From JAICJC01 sp963757605 (GTDB lineage Bacteria > Actinomycetota > Thermoleophilia > Gaiellales > JAICJC01): 64,000 nt of DNA. Under the pieces are notes generated by a model that searched no databases, was not told the DNA's origin, and saw nothing but the letters and a program-made list of their open reading frames with translations. The DNA is taken from assembly GCA_963757605.1 (NCBI GenBank), contig CAVWSF010000001.1, positions 372,001 to 436,000 of the forward strand, read 5' to 3'. Shown piece by piece: positions 1 through 7,762 of this stretch (positions are counted from its first letter, which is position 1; each line of letters begins with the position of its first letter). Position numbers and translations under genes: made by a program.

Positions 1-333
1 GAGGACATCATGGGCGACGTCCGCATCATCGCCACCGGGCGGTCCGACTACCCCAACCAGATCAACAACGTGCTCGCCTTCCCGGGGATCTTCCGCGGCG
101 CGTTGGCAGCTCAGGCGACGGGGATCAACGACGAGATGAACCTGGCCGCGGCCCGCGCCATCGCCGCCGTCATCTCGGAGGACGAGCTCTTCGAGGAGTA
201 CATCATCCCGAGCGTCTTCAACAAGTCCGTCGTGGACGCGGTCGCCCACGCGGTGCAGGAATCCGCGATCGAGACGGGCGTTGCGCAGCGGCTGACCGCG
301 CCCGGCGCCGACGCGTCGGCAATCTATCGGTAG
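1..333 (+). CDS. NAD(P)-dependent malic enzyme, C-terminal part (5' end outside window)
   Basis: The frame is open from base 1, so this is the last 110 residues of a longer protein. The visible part contains ATGRSDYPNQINNVLAFPG, the conserved NAD-binding-domain segment of malic enzymes. It continues with GALAAQATGINDEMNLAAARAIA and the C-terminal helices. Malic enzymes oxidatively decarboxylate malate to pyruvate. Cofactor preference cannot be judged from this end. The gene ends 33 nt before the convergent stop of the VOC gene. Confidence 0.9.
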   Translation, partial: EDIMGDVRIIATGRSDYPNQINNVLAFPGIFRGALAAQATGINDEMNLAAARAIAAVISEDELFEEYIIPSVFNKSVVDAVAHAVQESAIETGVAQRLTAPGADASAIYR

Positions 334-366
334 CGGTCCCCCGCGGTCGCCGGGGTGCGGCGATGC

Positions 367-753
367 TCAGCTGCCGGCGGGCTGGAAGAGCTCGATGGGA
401 TTCCCCGACGGGTCGTCCAGCAGGATCTGCCGCCCGCCCGGCCCACTCAGGATCTCGTTGCGGAAGCTGAGCCCCGCGGCGCGGAGCCGGTCGACCTCGG
501 CGCCGATGTCGTCGACGACGAAGTGGATGCGGTTCCATCCACCGGGCTCCGGCAGACGTCCGTCGGGCATGGGCCGTCCGGCCGAGCTCTTCGGTCCGGC
601 GAGGAGCAGCCGCAGGTTTCCGCGGATCACCTCGGCGAACGCCGGCGAGGCGTTCCAGCCCGGCTGGAAGCCGAAGTGCTCGGTATAGAAGTCGATCGAC
701 GCGTCCACGTCGTCGACCATGTAGCGGACACTGACGAGATCATCATGACTCAT
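367..753 (-). CDS. VOC (glyoxalase/bleomycin-resistance) family protein
   Basis: 128 residues with one vicinal-oxygen-chelate module pair. It opens with VRYMVDDVDASIDFYTEHFGF, continues with RIHFVVDDIGAEVDRLRAAG, and ends with DDPSGNPIELFQP, the usual metal-site Glu segment. The ATG overlaps the stop of the upstream ArsR-ArsC fusion by 4 nt (ATGA), so the two are probably translated together. That raises the idea of an ArsI-like C-As lyase. The paired cysteines I would expect for ArsI are absent, so the substrate is unknown. Confidence 0.8.
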   Translation of the reverse strand: MSHDDLVSVRYMVDDVDASIDFYTEHFGFQPGWNASPAFAEVIRGNLRLLLAGPKSSAGRPMPDGRLPEPGGWNRIHFVVDDIGAEVDRLRAAGLSFRNEILSGPGGRQILLDDPSGNPIELFQPAGS

Positions 754-1556
754 CCCTTGCTCACCTCCGGTGCTTGCAGGTCGTCCTCGATCAGCTCGAG
801 CAGGAACGGGATTCGGCCAGCGAGCTCGCTCGCCGTTCGCTCGAATGCGGCATAGCTCTCCTCGTCGGTCGCGCCCTCGCCCGCGGGGTCGGGGATGCTC
901 CAATGGATCAGGTTCGGCCGGTCGGGGAACTCGGGACACACCTCCCGGACACGGTCGCAGAGGCTGATCACATAGTCGAAGCGCTGCCCGGCGAGTTCGC
1001 TCAGATGCTTCGAATTCCGCCTGGACAGGTCGACGCCGTGCTCGCGCATCACGCGCACGGCATTCACGTGAACCGGCTTGGGAGCGCTCCCGGCGCTCGC
1101 CGCCTCGACGGCGCCCTCCGCCGCGGCCTCGACCAGCGCCTCGGCAATCTGCGAGCGCGCACTGTTTCCCGTGCACAGGAAAAGGATCCGCACGGGTGGA
1201 CGGTGCGTCGCCGGCCGGGTGACCGCCGGAGGGTGCGTCGAGAAGCGCAGGCCGGGATGCAGGACACGGCCGCTCTCGGCGAGGAGCTCCTTGCAGCGGC
1301 CGAGGTCGAGCCCGTAGTACGCCTCGCGCGCATCGAACGCGCTGCGGCGCCGCTCGACCACCCCATCGGCCTGCAGACGCCGGAGGTGGTAGGAGATCAG
1401 CGGCTGCGGTTGCTCGAGCCGATCGCGGAGCTCGCGCACGCGGCGGTCGCTGCGTGCGAGCTCGACCAGGATCCGCCATCGCAGCGGATGCGCTGCCAGC
1501 TCCAGGAAGCGGGGTGGCTTCCACGCCGTCGCGGCTGTCGCGGCTGTCGCAGCCAC
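750..1556 (-). CDS. ArsR-type HTH fused to thioredoxin-type arsenate reductase (ArsC, LMW-PTP fold)
   Basis: 268 residues. Residues ~15-100 form an ArsR-like winged helix (HPLRWRILVELA, then QPLISYHLRRLQADGVVERR). Residues ~120-260 are a low-molecular-weight phosphatase-fold arsenate reductase. The latter has P-loop CTGNSARSQ, the SLCDRVREVC pair that would relay the disulfide, and the acid loop IPDPAGEG. The ArsR part has only one Cys (GRCKELL), so any arsenite sensing must differ from classical ArsR. The N-terminus has a short Ala-Ala-Thr repeat from a tandem DNA repeat, so the exact start is uncertain. Such fusions would couple regulation and detoxification in one chain. Confidence 0.85.
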   Translation of the reverse strand: MAATAATAATAWKPPRFLELAAHPLRWRILVELARSDRRVRELRDRLEQPQPLISYHLRRLQADGVVERRRSAFDAREAYYGLDLGRCKELLAESGRVLHPGLRFSTHPPAVTRPATHRPPVRILFLCTGNSARSQIAEALVEAAAEGAVEAASAGSAPKPVHVNAVRVMREHGVDLSRRNSKHLSELAGQRFDYVISLCDRVREVCPEFPDRPNLIHWSIPDPAGEGATDEESYAAFERTASELAGRIPFLLELIEDDLQAPEVSKG

Positions 1557-1607
1557 GACCGGAATCTATCAAACGAGATTGATGGAGTTGCCTCGACGAG
1601 GTTCACG

Positions 1608-2201
1608 CTAGCGCCGGCCGCCGAGCTCCCAGTTGTGGATCTCGACCTCCTGGAAGACGTCGAACCCGGTGCGCCCATCCTCGAGAAACGCGGCGGCAGC
1701 GTGCCGGTCCGGGGCCTGGACCGCCAGCGCGACCCCGACCGGTGCGGCATCGTCGAGCGTGATCAGGGCGCCGTAGAGGATCAGCCGCTCACGCAGCTCG
1801 GGCGGGAGGCGCTCCTGCGGGATCGGACGGCTGCCGCGGCTCCGATCGCGGTCCGAACGGGCGATGATCAGGAACCTCGGCTCGTCGGCCGCACCCGGGA
1901 ACGCCCACATGGTGCGTCCGAGCAGGTTCTCGAAGCGCCAGATGGCGTGGTCCGCATAGACGCCCGCGCGGTTGTTCGGCTCGCGCGCGACGAAGCCGCG
2001 GGCGGCATCGACGTTCGGCAGCCCGAGAACGTGGAGGCTGCCGGTCGCCGTCTCACGGTCGGCGGCGAGCGTCGGCCCGCGGGCGATCATCGACTCGGCG
2101 AACTCGTCCATGTACGACCAGTGCTCCTCCAGCAGCTCGCTGTCGTCGCGAAGGGTCGTCCCGGGGGCGTCCCGGCTGTACACGAAGAAGTCCACGCGCA
2201 C
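1608..2201 (-). CDS. YciI-like / YCII-domain protein
   Basis: About 197 residues from a GTG at 2201, chosen because it sits 10 nt after the stop of the transporter and opens the first conserved strand (VRVDFFVYSRDAPG). The protein looks like two YCII-like ferredoxin-fold halves: residues ~1-90 with HWSYMDEFAESMIARGP and a FV-x-EPNNRAGVY segment, then a second half ending VFQEVEIHNWELGGRR. YCII domains are usually small catalytic or binding modules without assigned chemistry. It is last in the MerR-MFS operon. No clear Shine-Dalgarno is visible. Confidence 0.65.
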   Translation of the reverse strand: MRVDFFVYSRDAPGTTLRDDSELLEEHWSYMDEFAESMIARGPTLAADRETATGSLHVLGLPNVDAARGFVAREPNNRAGVYADHAIWRFENLLGRTMWAFPGAADEPRFLIIARSDRDRSRGSRPIPQERLPPELRERLILYGALITLDDAAPVGVALAVQAPDRHAAAAFLEDGRTGFDVFQEVEIHNWELGGRR

Positions 2202-2211
2202 CGAAGCGTAT

Positions 2212-3936
2212 TCAGTCGCCTTCGGCAGGCAGGGCGAGCTCGCCGTCGAGCGCCTCGGCCGGGATGACGTGCGGCTGAGTCCCATGGACGTAGCGGCCGC
2301 CGCGCATCCACGATGCGGCGGCGGCGATCAGGCACGCGACGCTCGCGAAGTCGAACGCCTCGTCGAGGCCCGACGCGAACGGCCCGGAGATGAGGCTCGG
2401 GAAGAACGAGCGCCCCGTCAGGTAGGCGGCGTTCGCCGCCGGCAGGTGGTGGACCGATGGCCCGAGCAGCTCGCCGATCGGGTTCAGGCCCAGGAACGAG
2501 GCGAAGAGGAGCCCGACGGGCGGGAGCTGCGAGACGCGGTGTGCGTCCGCCCGCGATACGCCCTGCGCGACGAGGCCGTGGTCGAGCGTCGAGGGCAGGC
2601 TCGCGGCCAGCCCCACGACCATCAGCGTGAAGAAGACGCCGATCGAGAGCACCATCGCCGAGTTCTGGAACGTGGCGCTCATGCCGGCGCCGACGCCGCG
2701 CCGGTGCGGCGGCAGGCTGTTCATGATGCCGGTCTGGTTCGGCGAGGCGAAGAGCCCCATCGCAAGCCCGATCAGGAGCAGAAGCGACGCGAACATCCAG
2801 TACTGGAAGTTCACCGGCAGGAGCTCGAGCAGGAAGAACGCCAGCGCCGCGAGCAGCATCCCGCCGGTCGCGAACGGCCGCGCCCCGAACCGGTCGGAGA
2901 GCCACCCCGAGAGCGGCCCCGCCACGAGGAAGCCGACGGTGAGCGGCAGCATGTAGATCCCGGCCCAGAGCGGCGTCTCGGAGAACGAGTAGCCGTGCAG
3001 CGGAAGCCAGATGCCCTGGAGCCAGATGATCAGCATGAACATCAGCCCGCCCCGGCCGAGCGATGCCAGCAGGCTGGCGATGCTCCCCGCCGTGAACGCC
3101 CGGATGCGGAAGAGCCCGAGCCGGAACATCGGCTCCTCGGCGCGGAGCTCGATCACCGCGAAGACCCCGAGGACGGCGAGCCCGCCGAAGAGCTCGGCGA
3201 GCACGGCCGGGTTCGTCCACCCCATCGTGTGACCGCCGTAGGGCTGGATGCCGTACGTGATGCCGACGAGCACGGAGATGAGGCCGACCGCGAACGTGAG
3301 GTTGCCCCACCAGTCGACCTTGGCCGGGTGCCGCTCGCCGCGCTCTTCGAGCTTCCACAGCGACCAGACCGTGCCCAGGATGCCCACCGGAACCGAGACC
3401 AGGAAGACCAGCCGCCACGACACCGGCGCGAGCACCCCGCCGAGCACGAGCCCGATGAAGGAGCCGGCGATCGCCGACACCGCGTTGATGCCGAGCGCCA
3501 GCCCGCGCTCGTCGTGCGGGAACGCGTCGGTCAGGATCGCCGACGAGTTCGCCATGAGGAGCGCGCCGCCGACGCCCTGGACGATCCGCATCGCGATCAG
3601 CCAGCGGGCCGCGGCGGAGCCGTCCATCCAGGTGAGCGAGAGCAGCACCGACCCGGCGGTGAAGACCGCGAACCCGACGTTGAACATCCGCACGCGCCCG
3701 TACATGTCTCCGACGCGGCCGAAGCTCACGACCAGGACGGCGGTCGCGACGAGGAAGCCCATGAGCATCCACAGCAGGTAGCCGGAGTTGCCCGGCTCGA
3801 GCGGATCGAGGTGGATGCCGCGGAAGATGTCCGGCAGCGCGATCAGGACGATCGACGAGTTGATCGTCGCCATCAGCATGCCGATCGTCGTGTTCGAGAG
3901 CGCGACCCACTTGTAGCGGTGGGCGTCCGGCGTCAC
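2212..3936 (-). CDS. MFS drug exporter, DHA2 (EmrB/QacA) family
   Basis: 574 residues with about 14 predicted membrane segments. It carries the MFS signature around GRVGDMYGRVRMF after helix 2 and the motif RIVQGVGGALLMANSSA in helix 4. Helix 5 motif C (GSFIGLVLGGVLAPVSWR) marks drug/H+ antiporters. GTG start at 3936 overlaps the MerR stop by 4 nt (GTGA), so expression is coupled to the regulator. The likely role is proton-driven efflux of hydrophobic compounds across the cytoplasmic membrane. The substrate cannot be predicted. Confidence 0.9.
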   Translation of the reverse strand: MTPDAHRYKWVALSNTTIGMLMATINSSIVLIALPDIFRGIHLDPLEPGNSGYLLWMLMGFLVATAVLVVSFGRVGDMYGRVRMFNVGFAVFTAGSVLLSLTWMDGSAAARWLIAMRIVQGVGGALLMANSSAILTDAFPHDERGLALGINAVSAIAGSFIGLVLGGVLAPVSWRLVFLVSVPVGILGTVWSLWKLEERGERHPAKVDWWGNLTFAVGLISVLVGITYGIQPYGGHTMGWTNPAVLAELFGGLAVLGVFAVIELRAEEPMFRLGLFRIRAFTAGSIASLLASLGRGGLMFMLIIWLQGIWLPLHGYSFSETPLWAGIYMLPLTVGFLVAGPLSGWLSDRFGARPFATGGMLLAALAFFLLELLPVNFQYWMFASLLLLIGLAMGLFASPNQTGIMNSLPPHRRGVGAGMSATFQNSAMVLSIGVFFTLMVVGLAASLPSTLDHGLVAQGVSRADAHRVSQLPPVGLLFASFLGLNPIGELLGPSVHHLPAANAAYLTGRSFFPSLISGPFASGLDEAFDFASVACLIAAAASWMRGGRYVHGTQPHVIPAEALDGELALPAEGD

Positions 3937-4388
3937 GACGCGGGCACTTCGTCGAGCTCGTGCAGGATCTCGCGCATCCGCCGCCGCTTGGCGACGAGCT
4001 CGTCCTCGAGCTCCTCGAGCGCCGCCCGGCGGGCGCGAACGAGCGCCAGCTGGGTCTCGACCGGCTCGCGGGCCTCGGTCGCGATCTGGGCCCGCTCGCG
4101 CTCGCTCGGGTCGGCAGCCCACCGCTCGCGCAGGGCGGCACGGGCCTGCTCGGCCTCGTCCCAGGCGCGCAGCTCGGCCAGCGACAGCCCGAGCAGGTCG
4201 CGGACCCGGATCAGCTCGGCGAGCCGGGCCTCGTCGGAGGCGTCGTAGAGCCGGTGGCGGCCCTGGCCGCGGCCGCGGCCGGGAAGGAGGCCAAGCTCCT
4301 CGTAGTACCGCACCGTGCGCGGCGTCGCACCGACCCTGCGGGCCAGCTCGCCGATGCGGATGTGTGTTGTGGGCGCCGTTGCTGCCAT
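3933..4388 (-). CDS. MerR-family transcriptional regulator
   Basis: 151 residues. The N-terminal winged helix IRIGELARRVGATPRTVRYYEELGLLP is followed by HRLYDASDEARLAELIRVRDLLGLSLAELR. A long basic/acidic coiled coil (residues ~95-150) would dimerise the protein. There is no metal-binding Cys cluster, so it is a drug/effector-type rather than heavy-metal MerR. ATG 4388 is preferred because GGAAGG lies just upstream; a GTG at 4403 in frame is possible. It probably controls the coupled exporter. Confidence 0.88.
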   Translation of the reverse strand: MAATAPTTHIRIGELARRVGATPRTVRYYEELGLLPGRGRGQGRHRLYDASDEARLAELIRVRDLLGLSLAELRAWDEAEQARAALRERWAADPSERERAQIATEAREPVETQLALVRARRAALEELEDELVAKRRRMREILHELDEVPAS

Positions 4389-4450
4389 GAACCTTCCGTT
4401 CACGTTATATTATCAGCGCACGAATTCGTCAAGAACCGTATCCTCACGTC
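4389..4450. promoter_or_regulatory. Divergent promoter region MerR / metallo-hydrolase
   Basis: A 62-nt spacer containing an AT-rich island (CACGTTATATTATCAG) unlike the surrounding GC-rich DNA. On the minus strand TATAAC (4409-4404) is a -10-like hexamer about 16 nt before the MerR ATG. On the plus strand TATATT (4407-4412) could serve the metallo-hydrolase gene. No convincing -35 or MerR dyad with 19-20 bp spacing was identified. Confidence 0.4.
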
Positions 4451-5122
4451 ATGATCATCCACTGGCACGGACAGTCCGCCTACACGCTCACCGGTGCCGA
4501 GCACACCGTCACGATCGACCCGTTCGGCCCGTTCCCGCCCGAGGTGGCCGCCCGGATCACGTTCGACTACCCGCCGATCGCCCCCCACCCCGCCCACGTC
4601 CTGCTCGTGACCCACGAGCACCGCGACCACAACGCGGTCGAGGTGGTCACGGGCGACCCGCACGTCATCCGCTCCACCGCCGGGCGCTTCGAGTCTCCGA
4701 TCGGCGAGGTCGTCGCCATCGCGTCGGAGCACGACCCGGACGCCGGCACGGCCCGCGGCCCGAACACGATCTTCGTGTTCTCATATGACGGCCTGCGGAT
4801 CGCGCACTTCGGCGACTTCGGCCAGGCCGGCCTGCGCCCCGAGCAGCGGGCTGCCATCGGAGACGTCGACCTCGTGTTCGTGCCCGTCGGCGGCGGGCCG
4901 ACGATCGACGCCGCGGCCGCCGCCGCGATCGTCCGCGACCTCGCCCCGGACTACGCCGTCCCCATGCACTACCGCACGCCGGCGATCGGCTTCCTCGAGC
5001 CGGCCGACGCGTTCCTCGCGATGTTCGACGACGTGGAGCGCGCGGAAGGGCCCGAGTGGGCCCTTCCGGCGGAGCGACCACCCGCGACGCGGGTGGTCGT
5101 CCTTCAGCCGCCCTCAGCCTGA
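4451..5122 (+). CDS. MBL-fold metal-dependent hydrolase
   Basis: 223 residues resembling the UPF0173/UlaG-like branch. It starts directly with the first strand (IIHWHGQSAYTLTG) and has DPFGPF, the metal motif THEHRDHN (residues ~55-62), IASEHD, HFGDFGQ, and PMHYRTP. Family members hydrolyse lactones, esters or phosphodiesters using one or two metal ions; the substrate here is unknown. It is divergent from the MerR regulator. Its last ~27 codons lie within two perfect hairpins (5043-5099). Confidence 0.82.
   Translation: MIIHWHGQSAYTLTGAEHTVTIDPFGPFPPEVAARITFDYPPIAPHPAHVLLVTHEHRDHNAVEVVTGDPHVIRSTAGRFESPIGEVVAIASEHDPDAGTARGPNTIFVFSYDGLRIAHFGDFGQAGLRPEQRAAIGDVDLVFVPVGGGPTIDAAAAAAIVRDLAPDYAVPMHYRTPAIGFLEPADAFLAMFDDVERAEGPEWALPAERPPATRVVVLQPPSA
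5043..5099. repeat. Two tandem perfect inverted repeats inside the 3' end of the hydrolase gene
   Basis: Stem 1: 5043-5053 pairs with 5058-5068 (11 bp, loop GAGT). Stem 2: 5075-5085 pairs with 5089-5099 (11 bp, loop GAC). Both are perfect and only 6 nt apart, followed 19 nt later by the terminator hairpin at 5119-5139. Confidence 0.85.
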
Positions 5123-5139
5123 GCCCCGCCCGGGCTCAG
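5119..5139. terminator. Bidirectional terminator-like hairpin between convergent genes
   Basis: Perfect 8-bp stem 5119-5126 / 5132-5139 (CTGAGCCC / GGGCTCAG) with a 5-nt loop. It contains the TGA of the hydrolase (5120-5122) and the TGA of glnA (5138-5136), so it serves both converging transcripts. There is no U-tract on either side. Confidence 0.6.
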
Positions 5140-6461
5140 AAGCGATCCATGTACTGCCGGATCTCCCAGTCGTGGACCTGCTCGTTGTACGACGCCCACT
5201 CCTCGCGCTTCAGGCTGATGAACTCCGTGAAGATGTGCTCGCCAAGCGCCTGGCGCATGACGTCGTCGGCCTCGAGCGCGTCGAGCGCGTGCGACAGGTC
5301 GTGCGGCAGGCTGCGGATCCCGAGCTCCTTGGATTCGTCCTCGGTCAGGTGGTAGATGTTGCGGTTGACCGGCTCGGGCGGCGCGAGTCCGCGCTTGATG
5401 CCGTCGAGGCCCGCGGCCAGCATGCACGCGAGCGCGAGGTACGGGTTGGCGGTCGGGTCGGGCGTGCGCAGCTCGATGCGCGTCGAGCGGCCGCGCTTGG
5501 CGGGGACGCGGATCGCCGCCGAGCGGTTGCCGGGCGACCAGGCGATGTAGACGGGCGCCTCGTAGCCTGGCAGGAGCCGCTTGTAGGAGTTGACCGTCGG
5601 GTTGGCGACCGCGGTGATCGCGGGGATGTGCTCGAGGATGCCTGCGATGTACGACCGGCACTCCGGCGAGAGCTGGAGGTCGTCGCCCTCGCCGAGGAAC
5701 GCGTTCTCGTCGCCCCGTGCCAGCGACTGGTTGATGTGCATGCCCGAGCCGTTCTCGCCGTGGATCGGCTTGGCCATGAACGTGGCGTGCATCCCGTGGC
5801 GGGCGGCGATCGTCTTCACGACCACGCGGAAGGTGATCAGGTTGTCGGCCGTGGCGAGCGCGTCGGCGTGGCGGAAGTCGATCTCGTGCTGGCCGATCGC
5901 AACCTCGTGGTGGGCGGCCTCGATGTCGAAGCCCATCTGCTGGAGCGTGACCTCGATGTCACGCCGGCAGTCCTCGCCGCGGTCGATCGGCGCGACGTCG
6001 AAGTACGTCGCAGCGTCGTGCGGGTCGACGGTCGGGTTGCCGTCGGCGTCGAGCTTGAAGAGGAAGAACTCGGCCTCGGGCCCGACGTTCATCGTGTAGC
6101 CCAGGTCCGCGGCCTCCTTGAGCACGCGCCGGAGGTTGGTGCGCGGGTCGCCCGCGAACGGCTGGCCGTCGGGGTCGGCCACGTCGCAGATCAGCCGGGC
6201 GGTGCGGGCTGACTCGGTGCCGCGCCACGGCAGGACCGCGTACGTCGCGGGGTCGGGCAGGAAGTACATGTCGGACTGCTCGATCCGCTTGAAGCCGCGG
6301 ATCGACGAGCCGTCGAACATGAGCTCGTTGTCGAGCGCCTTCTCGAGCTCGTCGACGGGGATCGAGACGTTCTTGACCGCGCCGTATGGCTCGGTGAACT
6401 GCAAGCGCACGAAGGCGACGCTGTCGCGCGCGCACTGCTCCAAGACCTCCTGCTTGTCCAT
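5136..6461 (-). CDS. glnA: Type I glutamine synthetase
   Basis: 441 residues, the length of the short GSI-alpha type rather than ~470 of adenylylated GSI-beta. It makes glutamine from glutamate, ammonia and ATP. Visible landmarks are MFDGSSIRGF, GPEAEFFLF, the catalytic loop HHEVAIGQHEIDFR, MHINQSL, NRSAAIRVP and the C-terminal NIYHLTEDE segment. The LPPEE context of the adenylylation site is missing. ATG 6461 is preceded by GGAAGGA at 5-nt spacing, which decides it over an upstream in-frame ATG at 6488. The gene is divergent from an MFS gene. Confidence 0.96.
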   Translation of the reverse strand: MDKQEVLEQCARDSVAFVRLQFTEPYGAVKNVSIPVDELEKALDNELMFDGSSIRGFKRIEQSDMYFLPDPATYAVLPWRGTESARTARLICDVADPDGQPFAGDPRTNLRRVLKEAADLGYTMNVGPEAEFFLFKLDADGNPTVDPHDAATYFDVAPIDRGEDCRRDIEVTLQQMGFDIEAAHHEVAIGQHEIDFRHADALATADNLITFRVVVKTIAARHGMHATFMAKPIHGENGSGMHINQSLARGDENAFLGEGDDLQLSPECRSYIAGILEHIPAITAVANPTVNSYKRLLPGYEAPVYIAWSPGNRSAAIRVPAKRGRSTRIELRTPDPTANPYLALACMLAAGLDGIKRGLAPPEPVNRNIYHLTEDESKELGIRSLPHDLSHALDALEADDVMRQALGEHIFTEFISLKREEWASYNEQVHDWEIRQYMDRF

Positions 6462-6539
6462 GGCAGTCCTTCCCCTGTATTCCGGAGCGAGTGTCATACC
6501 CGTGAATCCCTTCCGCTTCGGTGACCCGGCCGGAGGCCA

Positions 6540-7748
6540 GTGTATAGCGTGCCCCGGATGATCCCTCCCGCCCCGGAACCGCCCGAAGAGGGCCGCGCGC
6601 GAATTCCCCGCAACGTGCGTGCAATGGGGTGGACGAGCCTCGTGAACGACGCCGCGTCGGAGCTCCTCTACCCGGTCCTGCCGCTCTATCTCGTGGTGAC
6701 GCTGCACGCCCCGGCCGCCGCCGTCGGCCTCGTCGAAGGGGCAGCCGGAGCCGCCTCGCAGATCGTCGGCTACATCGTCGGGCGGCGCTCCGATCGCATC
6801 CACCGCCGCCTACCGTTCGTCTGGGCCGGCTACACGCTCTCGAACATCGCCAAACCGCTCGTCGCGCTCGCGCCCGCCTGGGGCTGGGTGCTCGGTGCGC
6901 GCGTGCTCGACCGCACAGGCAAGGGGATCAGGACCGCGCCTCGCGACGCCCTCCTGCGCGACTCCTCCGACCCCGACCGGGCCGGGGCGACCTTCGGCTA
7001 TCACCGCTTCATGGACTCCGCCGGCGCGACGGTCGGCCCGCTCCTGGCGCTCGCGCTCCTGACCGCCGGGCTGTCGCTCCGCGAGGTGATCGCGGTGTCG
7101 ATCGTGCCCGCAGTCCTCACGATGTTCGTGCTCCGCGCCGTCCACGAGGCCGCACCGCGCACCGAGCCGACCGCCGCCCCGCCGCCGACCCGGAACCTGC
7201 CGCACGCGTTCTGGGCCTTCGCGGGCGCGTGGGTGATCTTCTCGCTCGGCAACTCGGCCGACGTCTTCCTGCTCCTGCGCTCGCGCGAGCTCGGCCTCTC
7301 GGCCACCGCGGTGGTCGTTGCCTATGCCGTCTACAACACGCTCTACTCCGGCCTCTCCTGGCCGCTCGGCCACCTGTCCGACCGGCTCGGCCGCCGGCGC
7401 GTCCTGGCCTCCGGCCTGGTCGTGTTCGCCGCGGTCTACGCCGGATTCGGGCTCGCGACGAGCTCGGTCGCCGTGTGGCCGCTCTTCGCCCTGTACGGGT
7501 GCTTCATGGCGGCGACCGACGGCGTCGCCCGCGCGCTCGTGGCCGACCTCTCCCCCGCGCCGCTTCGGGCGACCGCTCAGGGGACGTTCCGGCTCCTCAC
7601 GGGAGGGTCAGAGGTGATCGCGAGCATCGCCGCCGGCGTGCTGTGGTCGAGCGTCGCGCCGGGAGCAGTGTTCGCGCTCGGGGCGGGAGCGGCGACGGCC
7701 GGCCTGGTGGCCCTGCTCGGTTGGAGCCGGCCAAGGTTGGCCAACTAG
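6540..7748 (+). CDS. MFS transporter
   Basis: About 402 residues with 10-12 membrane segments. GRRSDRIHRRLPFVWAGY is motif A after helix 2, and a second copy SDRLGRRRVLASGL opens the C-terminal half. Also visible are RVLDRTGKGIRTAPRDALL and HRFMDSAGATVGPLLAL, typical of the subgroup with an extended loop between helices 4 and 5. Start is GTG 6540; GTG 6549 and ATG 6558 are alternatives. It ends 14 nt before the next membrane protein, so an operon is likely. Substrate unknown. Confidence 0.85.
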   Translation: MYSVPRMIPPAPEPPEEGRARIPRNVRAMGWTSLVNDAASELLYPVLPLYLVVTLHAPAAAVGLVEGAAGAASQIVGYIVGRRSDRIHRRLPFVWAGYTLSNIAKPLVALAPAWGWVLGARVLDRTGKGIRTAPRDALLRDSSDPDRAGATFGYHRFMDSAGATVGPLLALALLTAGLSLREVIAVSIVPAVLTMFVLRAVHEAAPRTEPTAAPPPTRNLPHAFWAFAGAWVIFSLGNSADVFLLLRSRELGLSATAVVVAYAVYNTLYSGLSWPLGHLSDRLGRRRVLASGLVVFAAVYAGFGLATSSVAVWPLFALYGCFMAATDGVARALVADLSPAPLRATAQGTFRLLTGGSEVIASIAAGVLWSSVAPGAVFALGAGAATAGLVALLGWSRPRLAN

Positions 7749-7762
7749 ACTTCCGCGCCGAG

